A DNA stretch of 64,000 bases, taken from Streptomyces antimycoticus. Its GTDB lineage: Bacteria > Actinomycetota > Actinomycetes > Streptomycetales > Streptomycetaceae. The stretch spans positions 9,858,001-9,922,000 of the forward strand of contig NZ_BJHV01000001.1 in the NCBI RefSeq assembly GCF_005405925.1. Reading direction: 5' to 3'. Both the position numbers and the translations under genes were made by a program. The notes beneath the pieces were generated by a model. It made no database searches, was not told where the DNA came from, and was given only the letters and a program-made list of their open reading frames with translations. Positions 40,801 through 52,786 of this stretch are shown here, in pieces. Within the stretch, counting starts at the first letter, position 1. Each line of letters starts with the position of its first letter.

Positions 40801-43800
40801 CGGTGCAAGGCGTTGCGCTGGTGCCCGGGACGGCCTTCGCGGAGATGGCCGCACAGGCGGGGGACCAGGTCGGATGCGGCCGGGTCGATGAGCTGGTGCT
40901 GGTGGCGCCGTTGGCGATGCCCGAGCGCGGAGGGGTGCAGATCCAGGTCGAGGTGGGGGAGGCCGACGCCTCGGGCCGCCGCGACGTCAGCGTGTACTCA
41001 CGACTGGAGCCGACCGACGACAGCGCCGACCTCGAGCAGCCGTGGGTGCAGCACGCTCACGGTGCGCTCACCCCGCCCGCGCCGGCGGCCTCCTTCGACT
41101 TCGCGAAGTGGCCGCCCTCCGGCGCCAAGCCTGTCGACGTCTCCGGCGGCTACGAGCACGCCGAGGAGCACGGGCTGTACTACGGTCCCGCGTTCCGGGG
41201 GCTGCGGCGCGCCTGGAAGCGCGGCGACGCGGTGTTCGCCGACGTCGAACTGCCCGAGGACCAGCTCGGCGTGGCGAAGTACTTCGGCCTGCACCCGGCC
41301 CTGTTCGACGGCGCCCTCCAGGCGATCGGCGCGAACAACGCACTGCGCGGCGGCGACGACGCACCGAGCGCGGGCAATCTGATGCCGTTCTCGTGGCGGG
41401 GCTTCTCCCTGGAAGCCGTCGGTGCCCAAGCGCTGCGGGTCCGGGTCGTCCCGGACGGACGGCAGGCCGTGTCGCTGGCCATGGCCGACTCCTCGGGCCG
41501 CCCGGTGGCCACCGTCGATTCCCTCCTCTTCCGGCCCATGCAGGCCGCCGCGTTGCAGAGCATGAGCCGGACGGCCGGTGAAGCGTTGTTCCGCATGGAG
41601 TGGACGGCGGACGGGGCCAAGCCCGCCGAGGGCGTGGCACCCGGCTGGTGGGCGGTGCTGGTCGACGACTGCCTCGGCGTGGGCGACGCTCTGGAGGTGG
41701 CGGGCTTCTACCCCGCCGACGTGTACACGGACACCGCGGCGCTCAGCGACACCGTGGCGGCGGGCACGAGCATGCCCGGCATGGTGGTACTGCCGGTCGC
41801 TTCGAGCGGCTCCGATGTGGTGGACGAGGTCCACACACGGGTCGCCGAGGTGCTGGAGACCGTTCAGTCGTGGGTGGCGGACGACCGGTTCGCGGACGTC
41901 CCGCTGGTGGTGCTGACACGGGGCGCCGTCGACACCGGCGACGGTGTGGGGGATCTGTCGGGTGCGGCCGCATGGGGTTTGGTGCGGTCGGCGCAGTCCG
42001 AGCACCCGGGACGGGTGGTGCTGGTCGACACGGATGATGTCGAGCGTGCGGTGGGACTTCTCGGCGGGGTGGTGGCCACTCGTGAGGAGCAGGTGGTGGT
42101 GCGTTCGGGCGAGGTCCGCGTGCCGCGGCTGGCCCGCGCCCTGCCCGCGGGTGACGCTCCCGAGTCGGAGGTGTTCGGTTCCGGCGCCGTGCTGGTGACG
42201 GAGGGCACGAGCGCTCGGGGCGGTTTGGTGGCCCGGCATCTGGTGGCCCGGCACGGTGTCAAGAAGCTGGTGCTGCTGTCCCGTCGTGATGCGCAGACGG
42301 ACGGCGCGGCCGCGTTGCGGGCCGAACTGGAGGCCGCGGGGGCCACGGTGGTGGTCACGACGTGCAATGCCGCGGACCGTGACGCGCTTGCCGCGGTGCT
42401 GGCCGCACTGCCCGAGGAATTCGCGCTGAGCGCCGTGGTGCATGCGGACGAGATGCTCGACGACGGGCTGTTCGCATCGCTGACACGCGAGCGGGCGAGC
42501 GCGATGCTGCGGACGAAGGTGGACGCGGCCTGGAACCTGCACGAGTTGACCGCGGGCATGGACCTGTCGGCGTTCGTGCTGTTCTCCTCGACCGCGGGTC
42601 TGCTCGGCGCGACCGGACGCAGCAACTACGCCGCGGCGAACGTGTTCCTGGACGGCCTCGCGTCGTGGCGTCGCGCTCGGGGACTGCCGGGTGTCTCGCT
42701 GGCGTGGGGCCGGTGGGCCCAGGACGCCGACGTGGCACAGTCCGAGCAGGAGATGATCGACAACTGGCGCTATCAGGTGTCGTGGAAGCCGGTTCCGGAC
42801 CCGGCCCGGAGGTCGCTGTCGGGGACCTGGCCGGTGGTGGTTCCGGCGTCCCGCGCCGGGGACGAGCTGGTCTCGGAGGTCGTTGCCGGGCTCGAGCGGC
42901 ACGGCGCGAAGGTGGTCTCGGTCGTGGTGGACGAGCGGGACCTCGATGCGAGCGTGCTCGCCGAGCGGCTGCGCGAGGTGGCCGGCCAGGCGCCCGAACT
43001 GGGCGGTGTGCTCTCGCTGCTGGCCCTGGACGAGGAGCCCTGCCCGGGGCACCCGGCCATGCCGAACGGCTACGCGTTGAGCCTGGTGCTGGTGCGGGCC
43101 ATGGTCGAGGCGAGGATTCCGGCCCGGCTGTGGAGTGGTACGCGAGGGGCCGTCTCGGTGGACGGTTCGGAGCGGCTCACCAGCCCGCTGCAGGCGATGG
43201 TGTCGGCGCTGGGCCGGGTGGCCGCGCTGGAGCTGCCGCCGCTGTGGGGTGGTGTGGTCGATCTGCCGCGGTCGCTGGACGAGCGCGGTGCGGCGAGGCT
43301 GGCCGGTGTGCTGTCCGTCGAGGGCGGCGAGGACCAGGTCGCGGTGCGCGGCTCCGGTGTCTTCGTACGCCGTCTGGTGCGCTCGGCTCCGCCCGTTGCC
43401 CAGGGGACGGCGTGGCGCCCGCGCGGCACGGTGCTGGTGACCGGTGGTACGGGCGGGCTGGGTGGTGAGGTGGCCCGGTGGCTGGTGCGCAAGGGCGCCG
43501 AGCACCTGGTGCTGACCAGCCGCCGGGGCCCTGAGGCGCCGGGCGCGGCCGAACTGCGCGAGGAGCTGGAGAAGCTGGGCGCCCGGGTGACCGTGGCGGC
43601 CTGTGATGTGGCCGACCGTGAGCAGCTGGCCGCGGTGCTGGACGCGGTGCCGGAGGAGTATCCGCTGACGGCGGTCGTCCACGTGGCGGGCGCCACCGGC
43701 GGGACGCCTCTGCTGGAGACCGACTTGGCCGATGCCGCCACCCTCGTGTCGGGCAAGGTGGCGGGTGCCGTCAACCTGGACGCGCTGCTGGGCGACCGGG

Positions 43801-45626
43801 AGCTCGACGCGTTCGTGGTCTTCTCGTCCATCTCCGGTCTGTGGGGCAGTGGCGGCCTGTCCGCCTACAGTTCCGCCAACGCCTATCTGGACGCGCTGGT
43901 GGAGGATCGCCGCGGGCGGGGACTCGTCGGCACCTCCGTGGTCTGGGGCCCCTGGGCCGAGATCGGCATGGCGGCCGGGGACGACCAGGGCGATCACTTG
44001 GAGCGGCGTGGGCTGCCCCGGCTGGCACCACAGCCGGCCATGGCCGGTCTGGAGCGCGTCGTAGCGGACGACGACGGTGTGGTGACGGTCGTGAACGTGG
44101 ACTGGGAACGGTTTGTTCCCGCGTTCACCGCGGGCCGGCCCAGCCCGTTGCTGAGCGATCTCTACGAGGTCCGGCGGCTGGACGCGGCGTGGAACGATGT
44201 GGCGCGCACCGGTCTGGCGCCGCTCACCTCCGACGAGGGCCTGGAGCTCTTCGATGCCTCAGTCACCTCCGGTACGGCCGTGGTGATTCCCGCCCGGCTG
44301 GACGTGGCCGCGCTGCGCGCCAAGGGCGCCGCGCTGCCCGCCGTGTTCCGTCCCGTCGTCCCGGAGGCCCCCGTCCGGCGTGCGGCTCGGGCGGCGGAGT
44401 CCGAGGTGGACCAGCCCACCCAGCTGCGGCAACGGCTGGCGGGGTTGTCGGAGGCCGAGAGGGACGAGGCTCTTCTCGAAATGGTGCGTACCGTCGCCGC
44501 CGCGGTGCTCGGGTTCGCATCACACAACGACATCGACACCGGGCATGAGTTCATGGAGATGGGCTTCAACTCCCTTACGGCGGTCGAATTCCGTAATCAG
44601 CTGGCCGCCCTCACCGGCCTCAGGCTGAACACCACGGTCGTCTTCGACTACCCGAGCCCGGGCGAGATGGTGGCCCATCTGCGCCCCCGGCTCGCGGCCG
44701 AGATCGCGTCCGCTCCCGCCGTCGGCCAGGTCCAGGAGCAGACCGCTCCGGCCGCTGTGGCCGCCGCGCCCGCGGCCGAGCCCGTTTCCCCGGCACCGCA
44801 GGGGAACGCGCCCGACACCCTCGGCTCCCTCTACCGGCTGGCAGCCCAGCAGGGCAAGTCCAGCATCGGCATGGAGCTGCTGGTGAGCGCGGCAAAGCTC
44901 CGTCCGACCTTCGAGGAGCCGGCCGACTTCGAGGGGAACATCAGGCCCGCGCGGCTCTCCCGGGGCCCTGGGCGTCCCCGGCTGATGTGCTTCGCCTCCC
45001 ATGTCGCGCTGGGCGGCGTCCACCAGTACGCGCGGTTCGCCGCACCGTTCCGCGGCAACCGGGACGTGGCGGCCCTTCACACCGTGGGGTCGGTCGAGGG
45101 TGAGAGCCTTCCGGCCAACCTGGACGCGCTGTTCCGCTTGCAGGCGCAGGTCGTCGCCGAGTACGCAGAGGGCGCCCCGATCGTCCTGTGCGGCTCCTCC
45201 GCCGGAGGAATGCTCGCCCACTCGGTGGCCGCCGCTCTCGAGAGCCAGGGCACACCGGCCGCGGGAGTCGTCCTGATGGACACCTACCTTCCGTACACCA
45301 CGAGGCTCGGCGGGGGCGTCGCGGACGCCTGGCTGGACGAGATGTACGAGCGGGAAGAGGTCGTCTCCATGGAGGGCGTCCGGATGTCCGCCATGGGCTG
45401 GTACGCACATCTGATGGAGGGGTGGAAGCCGCCGGAGATCTCGGTTCCCAGCCTCCACCTCCGTGCGTCGGAGGTGTCGGCCGACCCGAACGCGCCGGCG
45501 GAGACATGGCAGGCCGACTGGCCCGCCGACACCGTCATCGACGTGCCCGGAAATCACTTCACCATGATGGAGAACTACGCGGACACCACCGCCCGGGCCG
45601 TCGAGGACTGGGTGGCCAACCTCTAA
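37872..45626 (+). CDS. Terminal type I PKS, module i with tandem KRs, ACP and thioesterase
   Basis: 2,584 aa, starting at GTG 37872 ([17 protein letters not shown], coiled-coil docking helix). Domains: KS 32-458, AT 574-926 (methylmalonyl, YASH), DH 939-1230, degenerate KR 1238-1625, a second complete KR about 1628-2100, ACP 2193-2270, thioesterase 2366-2584. It adds the last extender and releases the chain, presumably by macrolactonisation. The KS (DTACSSS) and DH ([17 protein letters not shown]) look usable. Having two KRs and only one ACP is abnormal. A strong hairpin follows the stop codon, so this is the end of the PKS transcript that begins to the left. Confidence 0.97.
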   Translation: MSETKLRDYLNKVTTDLHRTRLRLREVEEKNREPIAIVAMSCRFPGGVSSPEDLWRMVADGADGLSPFPKDRGWHEEVYNPDPDSQGTSYVNEGGFLHDAAMFDPVFFGISPREALAMDPQQRLLLEASWEVLERAGIDPQSVKGTTGGVFMGAAFQGYGAAGPIEAEEVEGHLMTGQTPAVTSGRISYVLGLEGPAVTVDTACSSSLVTLHLAAQALRQGECDFALAGGITVMAGPGTFTEFSRQRGLASDGRCKPFAAAADGTNWSEGVGVLLVERLSDARRHGHPVLAVVRGSAVNQDGASNGLTAPNGPSQRRVIRQALKNAGLTPDDVDIVEAHGTGTSLGDPIEAQALIASYGQDRPADRPLWLGSIKSNIGHAQAAAGVAGIIKMVMAMRHGILPKTLHVDEPTPHVDWSAGAVELLTEARPWPETDRPRRAAISSFAISGTNAHTIIEQATEAEEPESDGSGAEAPHPVASAVVPWLLSGKGEAALRAQAERLYARLTAQGSAEDDDLATASVADIGYSLAASRSAFEHRAAVIGEDRESLLRGLRAVAQGEVTPGVVRGQAAKGRRTAFVFPGQGAQWVGMAVGLLESSPVFAEAIGECEAALSAHVDWSLTEVLRGTEGAPGYDRVDVVQPALFAVMVSLAKLWRSVGVEPDAVMGHSQGEIAAACVAGALSLEDAAKVVALRSQAIAAGLAGRGGMVSVGLPADEVKERIAPWDGAISVAAVNGPGSVVVSGDPGALDEMVAQLEGEKVRVRRVPVDYASHSAHVEAIHDELLKVLADITPRSSEVPFYSTVSGEVMNTAGLDAEYWFRNLRQTVELESTTRTLLDAGHSVFIEVSPHPVLTLPVQQTVEAAESRAVVVGTLRRDEGGTERFLTSAAEVHVSGVGVDWPKVFAGHGARRVDLPTYAFQRQRYWLDAMAAGGDVGSVGLGAVAHPMLSAAISMAGGGGVLLSGRLSIATHTWLADHAVQGVALVPGTAFAEMAAQAGDQVGCGRVDELVLVAPLAMPERGGVQIQVEVGEADASGRRDVSVYSRLEPTDDSADLEQPWVQHAHGALTPPAPAASFDFAKWPPSGAKPVDVSGGYEHAEEHGLYYGPAFRGLRRAWKRGDAVFADVELPEDQLGVAKYFGLHPALFDGALQAIGANNALRGGDDAPSAGNLMPFSWRGFSLEAVGAQALRVRVVPDGRQAVSLAMADSSGRPVATVDSLLFRPMQAAALQSMSRTAGEALFRMEWTADGAKPAEGVAPGWWAVLVDDCLGVGDALEVAGFYPADVYTDTAALSDTVAAGTSMPGMVVLPVASSGSDVVDEVHTRVAEVLETVQSWVADDRFADVPLVVLTRGAVDTGDGVGDLSGAAAWGLVRSAQSEHPGRVVLVDTDDVERAVGLLGGVVATREEQVVVRSGEVRVPRLARALPAGDAPESEVFGSGAVLVTEGTSARGGLVARHLVARHGVKKLVLLSRRDAQTDGAAALRAELEAAGATVVVTTCNAADRDALAAVLAALPEEFALSAVVHADEMLDDGLFASLTRERASAMLRTKVDAAWNLHELTAGMDLSAFVLFSSTAGLLGATGRSNYAAANVFLDGLASWRRARGLPGVSLAWGRWAQDADVAQSEQEMIDNWRYQVSWKPVPDPARRSLSGTWPVVVPASRAGDELVSEVVAGLERHGAKVVSVVVDERDLDASVLAERLREVAGQAPELGGVLSLLALDEEPCPGHPAMPNGYALSLVLVRAMVEARIPARLWSGTRGAVSVDGSERLTSPLQAMVSALGRVAALELPPLWGGVVDLPRSLDERGAARLAGVLSVEGGEDQVAVRGSGVFVRRLVRSAPPVAQGTAWRPRGTVLVTGGTGGLGGEVARWLVRKGAEHLVLTSRRGPEAPGAAELREELEKLGARVTVAACDVADREQLAAVLDAVPEEYPLTAVVHVAGATGGTPLLETDLADAATLVSGKVAGAVNLDALLGDRELDAFVVFSSISGLWGSGGLSAYSSANAYLDALVEDRRGRGLVGTSVVWGPWAEIGMAAGDDQGDHLERRGLPRLAPQPAMAGLERVVADDDGVVTVVNVDWERFVPAFTAGRPSPLLSDLYEVRRLDAAWNDVARTGLAPLTSDEGLELFDASVTSGTAVVIPARLDVAALRAKGAALPAVFRPVVPEAPVRRAARAAESEVDQPTQLRQRLAGLSEAERDEALLEMVRTVAAAVLGFASHNDIDTGHEFMEMGFNSLTAVEFRNQLAALTGLRLNTTVVFDYPSPGEMVAHLRPRLAAEIASAPAVGQVQEQTAPAAVAAAPAAEPVSPAPQGNAPDTLGSLYRLAAQQGKSSIGMELLVSAAKLRPTFEEPADFEGNIRPARLSRGPGRPRLMCFASHVALGGVHQYARFAAPFRGNRDVAALHTVGSVEGESLPANLDALFRLQAQVVAEYAEGAPIVLCGSSAGGMLAHSVAAALESQGTPAAGVVLMDTYLPYTTRLGGGVADAWLDEMYEREEVVSMEGVRMSAMGWYAHLMEGWKPPEISVPSLHLRASEVSADPNAPAETWQADWPADTVIDVPGNHFTMMENYADTTARAVEDWVANL
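37966..44690 (+). other. PKS module i: KS-AT(methylmalonyl)-DH-KR(dead)-KR(A-type)-ACP
   Basis: The first KR (structural half from 41587, catalytic half about 42178-42740) has its cofactor motif changed from TGGTGxLG to TEGTSARG (about 42195-42220) and its AAG changed to ADE. It keeps LDD, Ser, Tyr and Lys. At about 42752 the sequence switches to a new KR structural half ([12 protein letters not shown]). A full KR follows with TGGTGGLG (43426) and Trp in [10 protein letters not shown] (A-type). At about 44180 it returns to the C-terminal segment expected of a DH-KR module (compare module h near 37070). The ACP (about 44450-44690) has MGFNSL instead of GFDSL. Confidence 0.92.
44970..45626 (+). 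other. C-terminal type I thioesterase domain
   Basis: Alpha/beta hydrolase release domain fused to the last module. The nucleophile elbow is GSSAGG (Ser in [12 protein letters not shown], about 45190). There is an Asp in LMDTYLP and a C-terminal His in GNHFTMMEN. An Ala/Pro/Gln-rich linker (about 44700-44810) joins it to the ACP. By position it closes the macrolactone. Confidence 0.93.
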
Positions 45627-45633
45627 CGGCCAC

Positions 45634-45669
45634 GCGCCCGCCCGGCACCGTTGAGTACCGGGCGGGCGC
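45634..45669 (+). terminator. Strong hairpin after the terminal PKS/TE gene
   Basis: A perfect 12-bp stem (GCGCCCGCCCGG with its complement) and a 12-nt loop begins 8 nt after the TAA stop. There is no T tract, which is common for terminators in high-GC actinomycetes. A second small perfect stem (45679-45697, 7 bp) follows. It separates the TE gene from the starter-loading PKS gene. Confidence 0.7.
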
Positions 45670-45738
45670 CCACGCCGATGCCGCGTTCAGCGCGGCACAC
45701 AGCTTTGCCACAAGGTTTTTCCACAAAGCAGGAGATAG

Positions 45739-48700
45739 GTGAGCAGCATGTTGCGCGGGTCCAGCGACTCAGGCGAGTCCGGAATCCAGGCTGGGCCGGA
45801 TTGCGGCGAGAGCCCAGGCGAACTTCCTTCACTCGCACCGGACTTCAGGGAATTGCCGGACCTCGAACAGCGCAGGGTCCTGTTCGACCTGGTACACGCA
45901 CACGTCGCCGCGGCGCTGCGGTCCGAGTCACCGCGCACCCTCGACGCGGAGAGCTCGTTCCTCGACCTGGGGCTGGACTCGCTCGCGGCGGTCAATCTGC
46001 ACCGCGGGCTGGTCGCCGCCACCGGCCTCACCCTCGATGTGTCGCTCGCCTACGACTATCCGACGCCCAGTGAGCTGGTGGACCACCTCCACCGGAAGAT
46101 CTTCCCCGTCGCCGGGGACGACACCGCTCCCGCGCGTGCCGTCGTGGGCTCGGACGACCCCATCGCGATCGTCGGGATGAGCTGCCGCTTCCCCGGCGGC
46201 GTCAACAGCCCCGAGGACCTGTGGAAGGTGGTCTCCGAGGGCGTGGACGCCATCACCCCGTTCCCCACCGACCGTGGCTGGGACCTGGAGGCGCTCTACA
46301 GCCCGGACCCGGACCAGCCCGGCACCAGCTACGCCACCGAGGGCGGGTTCATCCACGACGCCCCCGAGTTCGACGCGGAGTTCTTCGGCATATCGCCCCG
46401 CGAGGCGCTGGCCATGGACCCGCAGCAGCGGCTGCTGCTGGAGACCAGCTGGGAGGTCTTCGAGCGGGCCGGTATCGATGTCACCAAGCTGCGGGGCAGC
46501 CGGACCGCCGTGTTCACCGGCGCGGAGCACCACGACTACGGGCCCCACCTCCAGAGCACCAAGAGCGGCCTCGAGGGCTATGCGCTGACCGGCATCGCGG
46601 GCAGCGTCGCCTCCGGGCGCATCGCCTACACCTTCGGCTTCGAGGGCCCGGCGTGGACCGTGGACACCGCGTGCTCCTCGTCGCTGGTCTCCCTGCACCA
46701 GGCGGCGCACTCGCTGCGCCAGGGTGAGTGCGATCTGGCGCTCGCCACCGGTGTCGCCACCATGCCCACCCCGGGTGACTTCATCCTCTTCAGCCGCCAG
46801 CGCGGACTCTCCTCCAACGGGCGCTGCAAGGCGTTCGGCGCCGAGGCCGACGGCACGTCGTGGGCCGAGGGCGTCGGCGTCCTCCTGGTGGAGCGGCTTT
46901 CGGACGCCCGGCGCAACGGCCACGAGGTGCTGGCCATCGTGCGTGGCACCGCCGTCAACCAGGACGGCGCCTCCAACGGTCTGACCGCCCCAACGGGCGT
47001 TCCCAGCAGCGTGTCATCCGGCAGGCCCTGGCCAACGCCGAGCTGACCGCGGACCAGATCGACGTCATCGAGGCGCATGGCACCGGCACCTCGCTCGGTG
47101 ACCCCATCGAGGCGCAGGCGCTGATGGCCACCTACGGCGAGAGCCGGCCGGAGGGGCAGCCGGTCTGGCTGGGGTCCCTCAAGTCGAACATCGGCCACAC
47201 CCAGGCGGCGGCCGGTGCGGGTGCCGTCATCAAGATGGTGATGGCCATGCGCCACGGCATCATGCCCAAGACGCTGCACGTGGAGGTGCCGACCCCGCAC
47301 GTGGACTGGTCCTCGGGCGGCGTCGCGCTCCTCGCCGAGCAGCGCGCGTGGCCGGAGGACGGACAGCCGCGCCGTGCCGGTATCTCCTCGTTCGGCATGA
47401 GCGGCACCAACGCACACGCCATCATCGAGCAGGCCCCGCCGCAGGAGCCCGTCTCCGCGACCGACGACGCCGATATCGAGGAGACGGCGTCCCAGCCCAT
47501 CTCGTGGCTGGTGTCCGCCAGGAGCGAGGAGGCGCTGCGGGCGCAGGCCGCGCGGCTGCGCGAGCACGTGGTGCGCGACCGCGACGCGAATCCGGTCGAC
47601 GTCGGATGGTCGTCCGCCGTGACGCGTGCCGCACTGGAGCAGCGGGCCGTGGTGGTGGCCTCCGACCGGGACGGGCTGCTGCGGGGACTCGCGGCGCTCG
47701 CCGAGGACACCGACGCGCCCGGCCTGGTGCTGGGCAGGTCCAGGGCGCAGCGGGTGGCGTTCCTGTTCACCGGCCAGGGCGCCCAGCGGATGGGCATGGG
47801 CCGGGAACTCTACGAGACCTACCCGCTGTTCGCCGACGTATTCGACGAGGCGTGCGACTATCTGGAGGTACGCCTCGGCACCTCCGTGCTCGACGTGGTG
47901 TTCGGCCCCGAGGACGACGCCGCCAACGCTGCCGATGCCGCCGACGCCGGGAGCGCGTCCGGTGACGAACTGAACCAGACGATGTTCACCCAGGCCGGGC
48001 TGTTCGCCTTCGAGGTGGCCCTGTTCCGCCTGCTGGAGTCCTGGGGTGTGCGCCCCGACTTCCTGATGGGGCACTCGGTGGGCGAGATCGCGGCCGCACA
48101 CGTCGCCGGGGTGCTCTCCCTGGAGGACGCGTGCGCCCTGGTCGCGGCCCGTGGGCGGCTGATGCAGGAACTGCCCGAGGGCGGCGCCATGGTGGCCGTC
48201 CAGGCGTCCGAGCAGGAGGTCCTGGAGAGCCTGAAGGGCCGCGAGGACCAGGTGTCGCTGGCGGCGCTCAACGGTCCCACCTCGGTGGTGCTCTCGGGCG
48301 ACGAGGACGCGGTGCTCGAACTCGCCGGCCACTGGGAGGCACAGGGCCGCAAGACCAAGCGGCTGCGGGTGAGCCACGCGTTCCACTCCCCCGGATGGAC
48401 GCCATGCTGGAGGAGTTCCGCCAGCTCGCCGACTGCCTGTCGTACTCGGCCCCGGCGATCCCGGTCATCTCCAACGTCACCGGAGATGTCGCCGGTGACG
48501 AGCTGGCCACCGCCGAGTACTGGGTCCGCCATGTGCGCGAAGCCGTCCGCTTCGACGACGGCATGCGCTCCCTCGCGGCCCAGGGGGTGACGACCTGCGT
48601 GGAGCTCGGCCCCGACGCCGTGCTGACCGCGATGGGCCAGGACTGCCTGGACGCCATCGACGCCGACGCGGCGTTCGTGCCCCTGGCCCGGTCCGGGCGC

Positions 48701-51700
48701 GCCGAAGCGCAGACGCTGGCGGAGGCCGTCGCCACCCTGTACACCAACGGCGTCGGCGTGGACTGGAACGCGGTGTACGCCGGGCGCGGGGCCCGCCGGG
48801 TCGGACTGCCGACCTACGCCTTCCAGCACAAGCGGTACTGGCTCGAGGCGGGCGGTGCCGTCACCGGCGACGCCCGCAGCGTCGGGCTCGGCAGGGTGGA
48901 CCACCCGCTGCTCGGCGGCCTCACCGAACTGGCAGACGGCGAGCGCACCGTGCTGACGGGGCGCCTCTCCCTGCAGACGCACCCCTGGCTCGCCGACCAT
49001 GCCGTGGCCGGCGGAGTGCTCTTCCCCGGCACCGGATTCGTGGAACTGGGCCTGCTCGCGGGCACCGAGACCGGGGCCGGACGGCTCGGCGAGCTCACCC
49101 TTGAGACGCCGCTGCTCCTGCCCGAGCAGGGCGGCGTCCGCATCCAGCTCGTGGTCGGCCCCACGGACGAGTCCGGGGTACGGCCGCTCGGCGTGTACTC
49201 GCGCTCCGACAGCGACGAGCCGGGCGAGGAGTGGGTGCGCCACGCCCAGGGCGTCCTCGAGGCGGACAGCGGCGCCGCGGTCACCGACAGCCTGCTGCAG
49301 TGGCCCGTCCCGGGCGCCGAGCAGGTGCCGATGGAGGGCTTCTACGAGGGCCTGGCCCAGGTCGGTTACGGATACGGGCCGGTCTTCCAGGGGCTGGAGT
49401 CGGTCTGGCGGCTGGACGGCGATGTCTTCGCCGAGGTGGCACTGCCGGACTCGGCGGCCCAGGACGCCGGACGCTTCGGCCTGCACCCCGCCCTGCTCGA
49501 CGCCGCCCTGCACGCCATGGAGATGGGCGACTTCGGCGGCGAGAGCGGGCGGGTGACACTGCCGTTCTCCTTCACCGGGGTGACCCTGCACGCGGTGGGC
49601 GCCGGACGGGTGCGGGTGCGGCTGCGCCCGCAGGGCAAGGACACGGTCGCGCTGCTGGTGACCGACGCCACGGGTGAGCCCGTCGCCTCGGTGGAGTCGC
49701 TGGTGGTGCGCGAGGTGGCGCCCGAGCGGTTCGCGTCGGGCCCGCGCTCCACCGGCGGCGACGGAACGCTGTTCCGGGCCAACTGGGATGTGTTCCCCGC
49801 CGCGCGGGGCGGCGGCCTGACCGCGGACGGTGGGTCCGCGGCCGTCATCGGCGCCGACCGGGCGCGGGCGGGCGAGCTGCTCGCCGCCTCCGGCGTCGAG
49901 TACGCCGAGTACGCCGGGACGGACGAACTCCTCGCCGCCATCGACGAGGGCGCCGCGCTGCCGGACGTGGTCTGGGCCTGGTGCGGCGCCGCGCCGGACA
50001 CCGAGGACATCGCCGACGCCGCGCGGAAGTCGACCCACCGGGCGCTGGCCCTGGTGCAGTCCTGGCTGGCGGAGGACCGGTTCGAGGGGTCCCGGCTGGT
50101 GGTGGTGACCAGCGACGCGGTCGCGACCGGCCCGGGCGAGGGCGTCGCCGGACTGTCCGACGCCGCCGTGTGGGGGCTGGTGCGCTCGGCGGCCACGGAG
50201 AACCCGGGCCGGCTCGTGCTGGTGGACGTCGACCGCCACGCCGAGTCGGCCACTGCGGTCGCCGGCGTGGTGACGGCCGCGATCGCGGCGGGCGAGCGCG
50301 AGGTGGCGCTCCGCGTAGGCCAGGGGCTGATCCCCCGGCTCGCCAGGAACGCCGCCGGGCGGGTGCTCGAGGCCCCGGCCGGCACCTCCGCGTGGAAGCT
50401 GGGCACCAGCGGTGGAGGCACGCTGGACAACCTCTCGCTGCAGCCCGACCCGTCGGCCGAGGCGCCGCTGGCTCCCGGCTACGTCCGGATCGCGGTGCGC
50501 GCCGCCGGTCTGAACTTCCGGGACGCGCTGATCGCCATCGGCATGTACCCCGACGACCACGCCACCATGGGTGGCGAGGGCGCCGGTGTGGTCCTGGAGG
50601 TCGGTCCGGGAGTCACCGACCTGGCACCCGGTGACCGGGTCATGGGCATGATCAACGCATCGTTCGGGCCCATCGCGATCGCCGACCGGCGGCAGATCGT
50701 CCCCATGCCGCGCGGCTGGACGTTCGCGCAGGGCGCCTCGGTGCCGGTGGTCTTCCTGACGGCCTACATCGGCCTGGTGGAACTCGGCAAGCTGCAGCCG
50801 GGCGAGTCCATCCTCGTGCACACCGCCACCGGTGGTGTGGGCATGGCGGCCACGCAACTCGCGCGCCACCTCGGCGCCGAGGTGTACGCCACGGCCAGCC
50901 CCGGCAAGTGGGACACCCTGCGGGCGATGGGATTCGACGAGAAGCACATCGCCTCGTCGCGTGACCTGGAGTTCGAGCGGCGCTTCATGGAGACGTCCGG
51001 CGGCCGGGGCATGGACATGGTCCTGGACTCGCTCGCCCGCGAGTTCGTCGACGCCTCCCTGCGGCTGATGCCCAGGGGCGGGCGCTTCCTGGAGATGGGC
51101 AAGATCGACGTACGCGACCCCGAGGTCGTCGCCGCCGAGCACCCCGGGGTGAAGTACGAGGCGTACGACCTGGTCGTGGCCGACTACGACTGGGTCCAGC
51201 GGATGCTGGTCGAACTGGTCGCCCTCTTCGACCGCGGCGCGCTGCACCCCCTCCCGCTGACGGCGTGGGACGTGCGCCGGGCCCCGGACGCGATCCGGCA
51301 CATCAGCCAGGCCCGGCACATCGGCAAGAACGTGTTCACCATGTCCCACACCCTGAACCCCGAGGGTTCGGTGCTGGTGACCGGTGGCACCGGCGGCCTG
51401 GGCAGCGAAGTGGCGCGCCATCTGGTGGCCGAGTACGGAGTGCGCAACCTGGTGCTGGTCTCCCGGCGCGGGCCGGACGCCGCGGGCGCCGCCGACCTCA
51501 AGGCCGAACTGGCCGAGGCGGGCGCGTCGGTGACGCTGGCGGCCTGCGACGTGGCCGACCGCGCGTCGCTGGAGCGAGTGCTGTCCGCGGTGCCCGCCGA
51601 GCACCCGCTGACCGCGGTCGTGCACGCGGCGGGCGTACTCGACGACGGTGTCATCGACACCCTGTCGCCCAAGCGGATCGACGCGGTCTTCGAGCCGAAG

Positions 51701-52666
51701 GTCGACGCGGCGTGGAATCTGCACGAGCTGACCCGCCATCTGGACCTGGCGGAGTTCGTGATGTTCTCGTCCGTCGCCGGTGTGTTCGGCAGCCCGGGAC
51801 AGGGCAACTACGCCGCGGCCAACGCGTTCCTGGACGCGCTCGCCGCACACCGGCGCAGCCTCGGCCTCCCCGCCGTATCGCTGGCCTGGGGTCCGTGGGA
51901 GCAGGGCGGCGGCATGACCGGCACGCTCAGCCAGGCGGACATGGTGCGCATGGCGCGCGAGGGCATGGCGGCCCTGTCCATGGCGGGCGGTCTGCGCCTG
52001 CTGGACGCCGGACGGACGGGCGAGGACGCCCTGCTGGTGCCGATGCGGCTGGAGACCTCGGCGCTCAGCGGCCAGGCCGACATCCCCACCCTGTTGCGCG
52101 GTGTGGTCCGGGTGCGGAGCAAGGCGGCGGCCGACGGCAAGGCGGCCGCTCCGGAATCGGCCCGGGTGAAGCTGGCCGGTCTCTCCGGAGCCGAACTCGA
52201 CCGTGCGCTGCTGGACCTGGTGCGCGGCAGTGCGGCGATGGTGCTGGGGCACAGCGGCGCCCAGTCCATCGAGCCCGACCGCTCGTTCCAGAACCTCGGG
52301 TTCGACTCACTGGCGGGTGTGGAGTTCCGCAACCGGCTGAACTCGGCCACCGGGCTCCGCCTCCCCTCCACGCTGATCTTCGACAACCCCACGCCGGCGG
52401 CGCTCGCCGAGTACCTGCGTGGCCGGGTGGCGACGGACAGCCCGGCCGAGCCGGACGTCGATCCGGAAGAGGCCAGGATCCGTGCCGTTCTGGCGTCGAT
52501 TCCGCTGGAGCGTCTGCGCCGCGCCGGTCTGCTGGACACGCTCACGGAGCTGGCGAGCGGCAAGGACCAGGCCGAGAAGGACGCCGATGAGAAGGAGACG
52601 GACTCCATCGACGCGATGGACGACGACGACCTGATCGACATGATGCTCGGAGATCTCGACTCCTGA
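45739..52666 (+). CDS. Loading PKS: ACP(L)-KS-AT-DH-ER-KR-ACP (two frameshifts)
   Basis: The predicted start is GTG 45739 just after AGGAGATAG; ATG 45748 is possible. After correction the protein is about 2,309 aa. An N-terminal ACP (residues about 43-120) with no KS or AT before it is followed by KS (140-568), malonyl AT (671-1037), DH (1054-1335), ER (1551-1871), KR (1877-2060), ACP (2151-2230) and a docking tail ending [14 protein letters not shown]. Two one-base losses in C runs (46988-46991 in the KS, 48388-48392 in the AT) break the frame; the three segments overlap correctly when one C is added at each. The loading ACP without an AT implies that the starter is delivered in trans, which fits the ligase and acyltransferase genes downstream. 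The docking tail differs from those of genes 1-3, so its partner lies outside the window. Confidence 0.92.
45868..46100 (+). other. Loading ACP domain
   Basis: Stand-alone ACP at the N-terminus with the phosphopantetheine site [15 protein letters not shown] (Ser codon near 45979). It shows the usual ACP ending [14 protein letters not shown]. No decarboxylating KS or AT precedes it, so the acyl starter must come from a separate transferase. Confidence 0.9.
46988..46991 (+). other. Frameshift: one C missing in a C run (loading PKS, KS)
   Basis: All other KS domains here read LTAPNG followed by a Ser-Gln motif. This copy reads [10 protein letters not shown] and stops at 47046, while the next frame continues [13 protein letters not shown]. 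Adding one C gives LTAPNGRSQQ. Confidence 0.9.
48388..48392 (+). other. Frameshift: one C missing in a C run (loading PKS, AT)
   Basis: The malonyl AT motif [12 protein letters not shown] is read as [12 protein letters not shown] from one frame and RMDAMLEEF from the other. Adding one C to CCCCC restores it. Confidence 0.9.
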
Positions 52667-52673
52667 TGAAGGC

Positions 52674-52703
52674 CGAGTCCCCCGGAGACCTCCGGGGGAC
52701 TCG
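52674..52703 (+). terminator. 13-bp perfect hairpin between loading PKS and ligase genes
   Basis: Stem CGAGTCCCCCGGA with its complement and a GACC loop, starting 8 nt after the PKS stop. The 120-nt gap continues to the ligase start without a clear promoter. It could terminate or attenuate transcription so that the small genes are expressed at a different level from the PKS, or stabilise the PKS mRNA end. Confidence 0.65.
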
Positions 52704-52786
52704 CCCTCCCGGGCAACGTCCGCCCTCGTCGCGGGTGTTCCTCACCCCCAAGAGCTTCAAGAAGAAGAAAGGCACAGTGAAACCCG

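Larger units (their letters stand above)
46156..52440 (+). other. PKS module 1: KS-AT(malonyl)-DH-ER-KR(B-type)-ACP
   Basis: KS 46156-47440; AT 47750-48850 (GHSVGE, HAFHSP); DH 48900-49740 ([17 protein letters not shown]); ER 50390-51350 ([13 protein letters not shown]); KR 51368-51920 with LDD and Pro/Asn in GSPGQGNY (B2-like); ACP 52190-52440. All reducing domains look intact, so the starter carbonyl should become CH2 and the first extension a saturated two-carbon unit. Confidence 0.9.

Noticed and set aside
45670..45738. A promoter for the loading PKS gene
   Set aside because: TTGCCA-like and A/T-rich stretches exist, but no -35/-10 pair with acceptable spacing could be defended.
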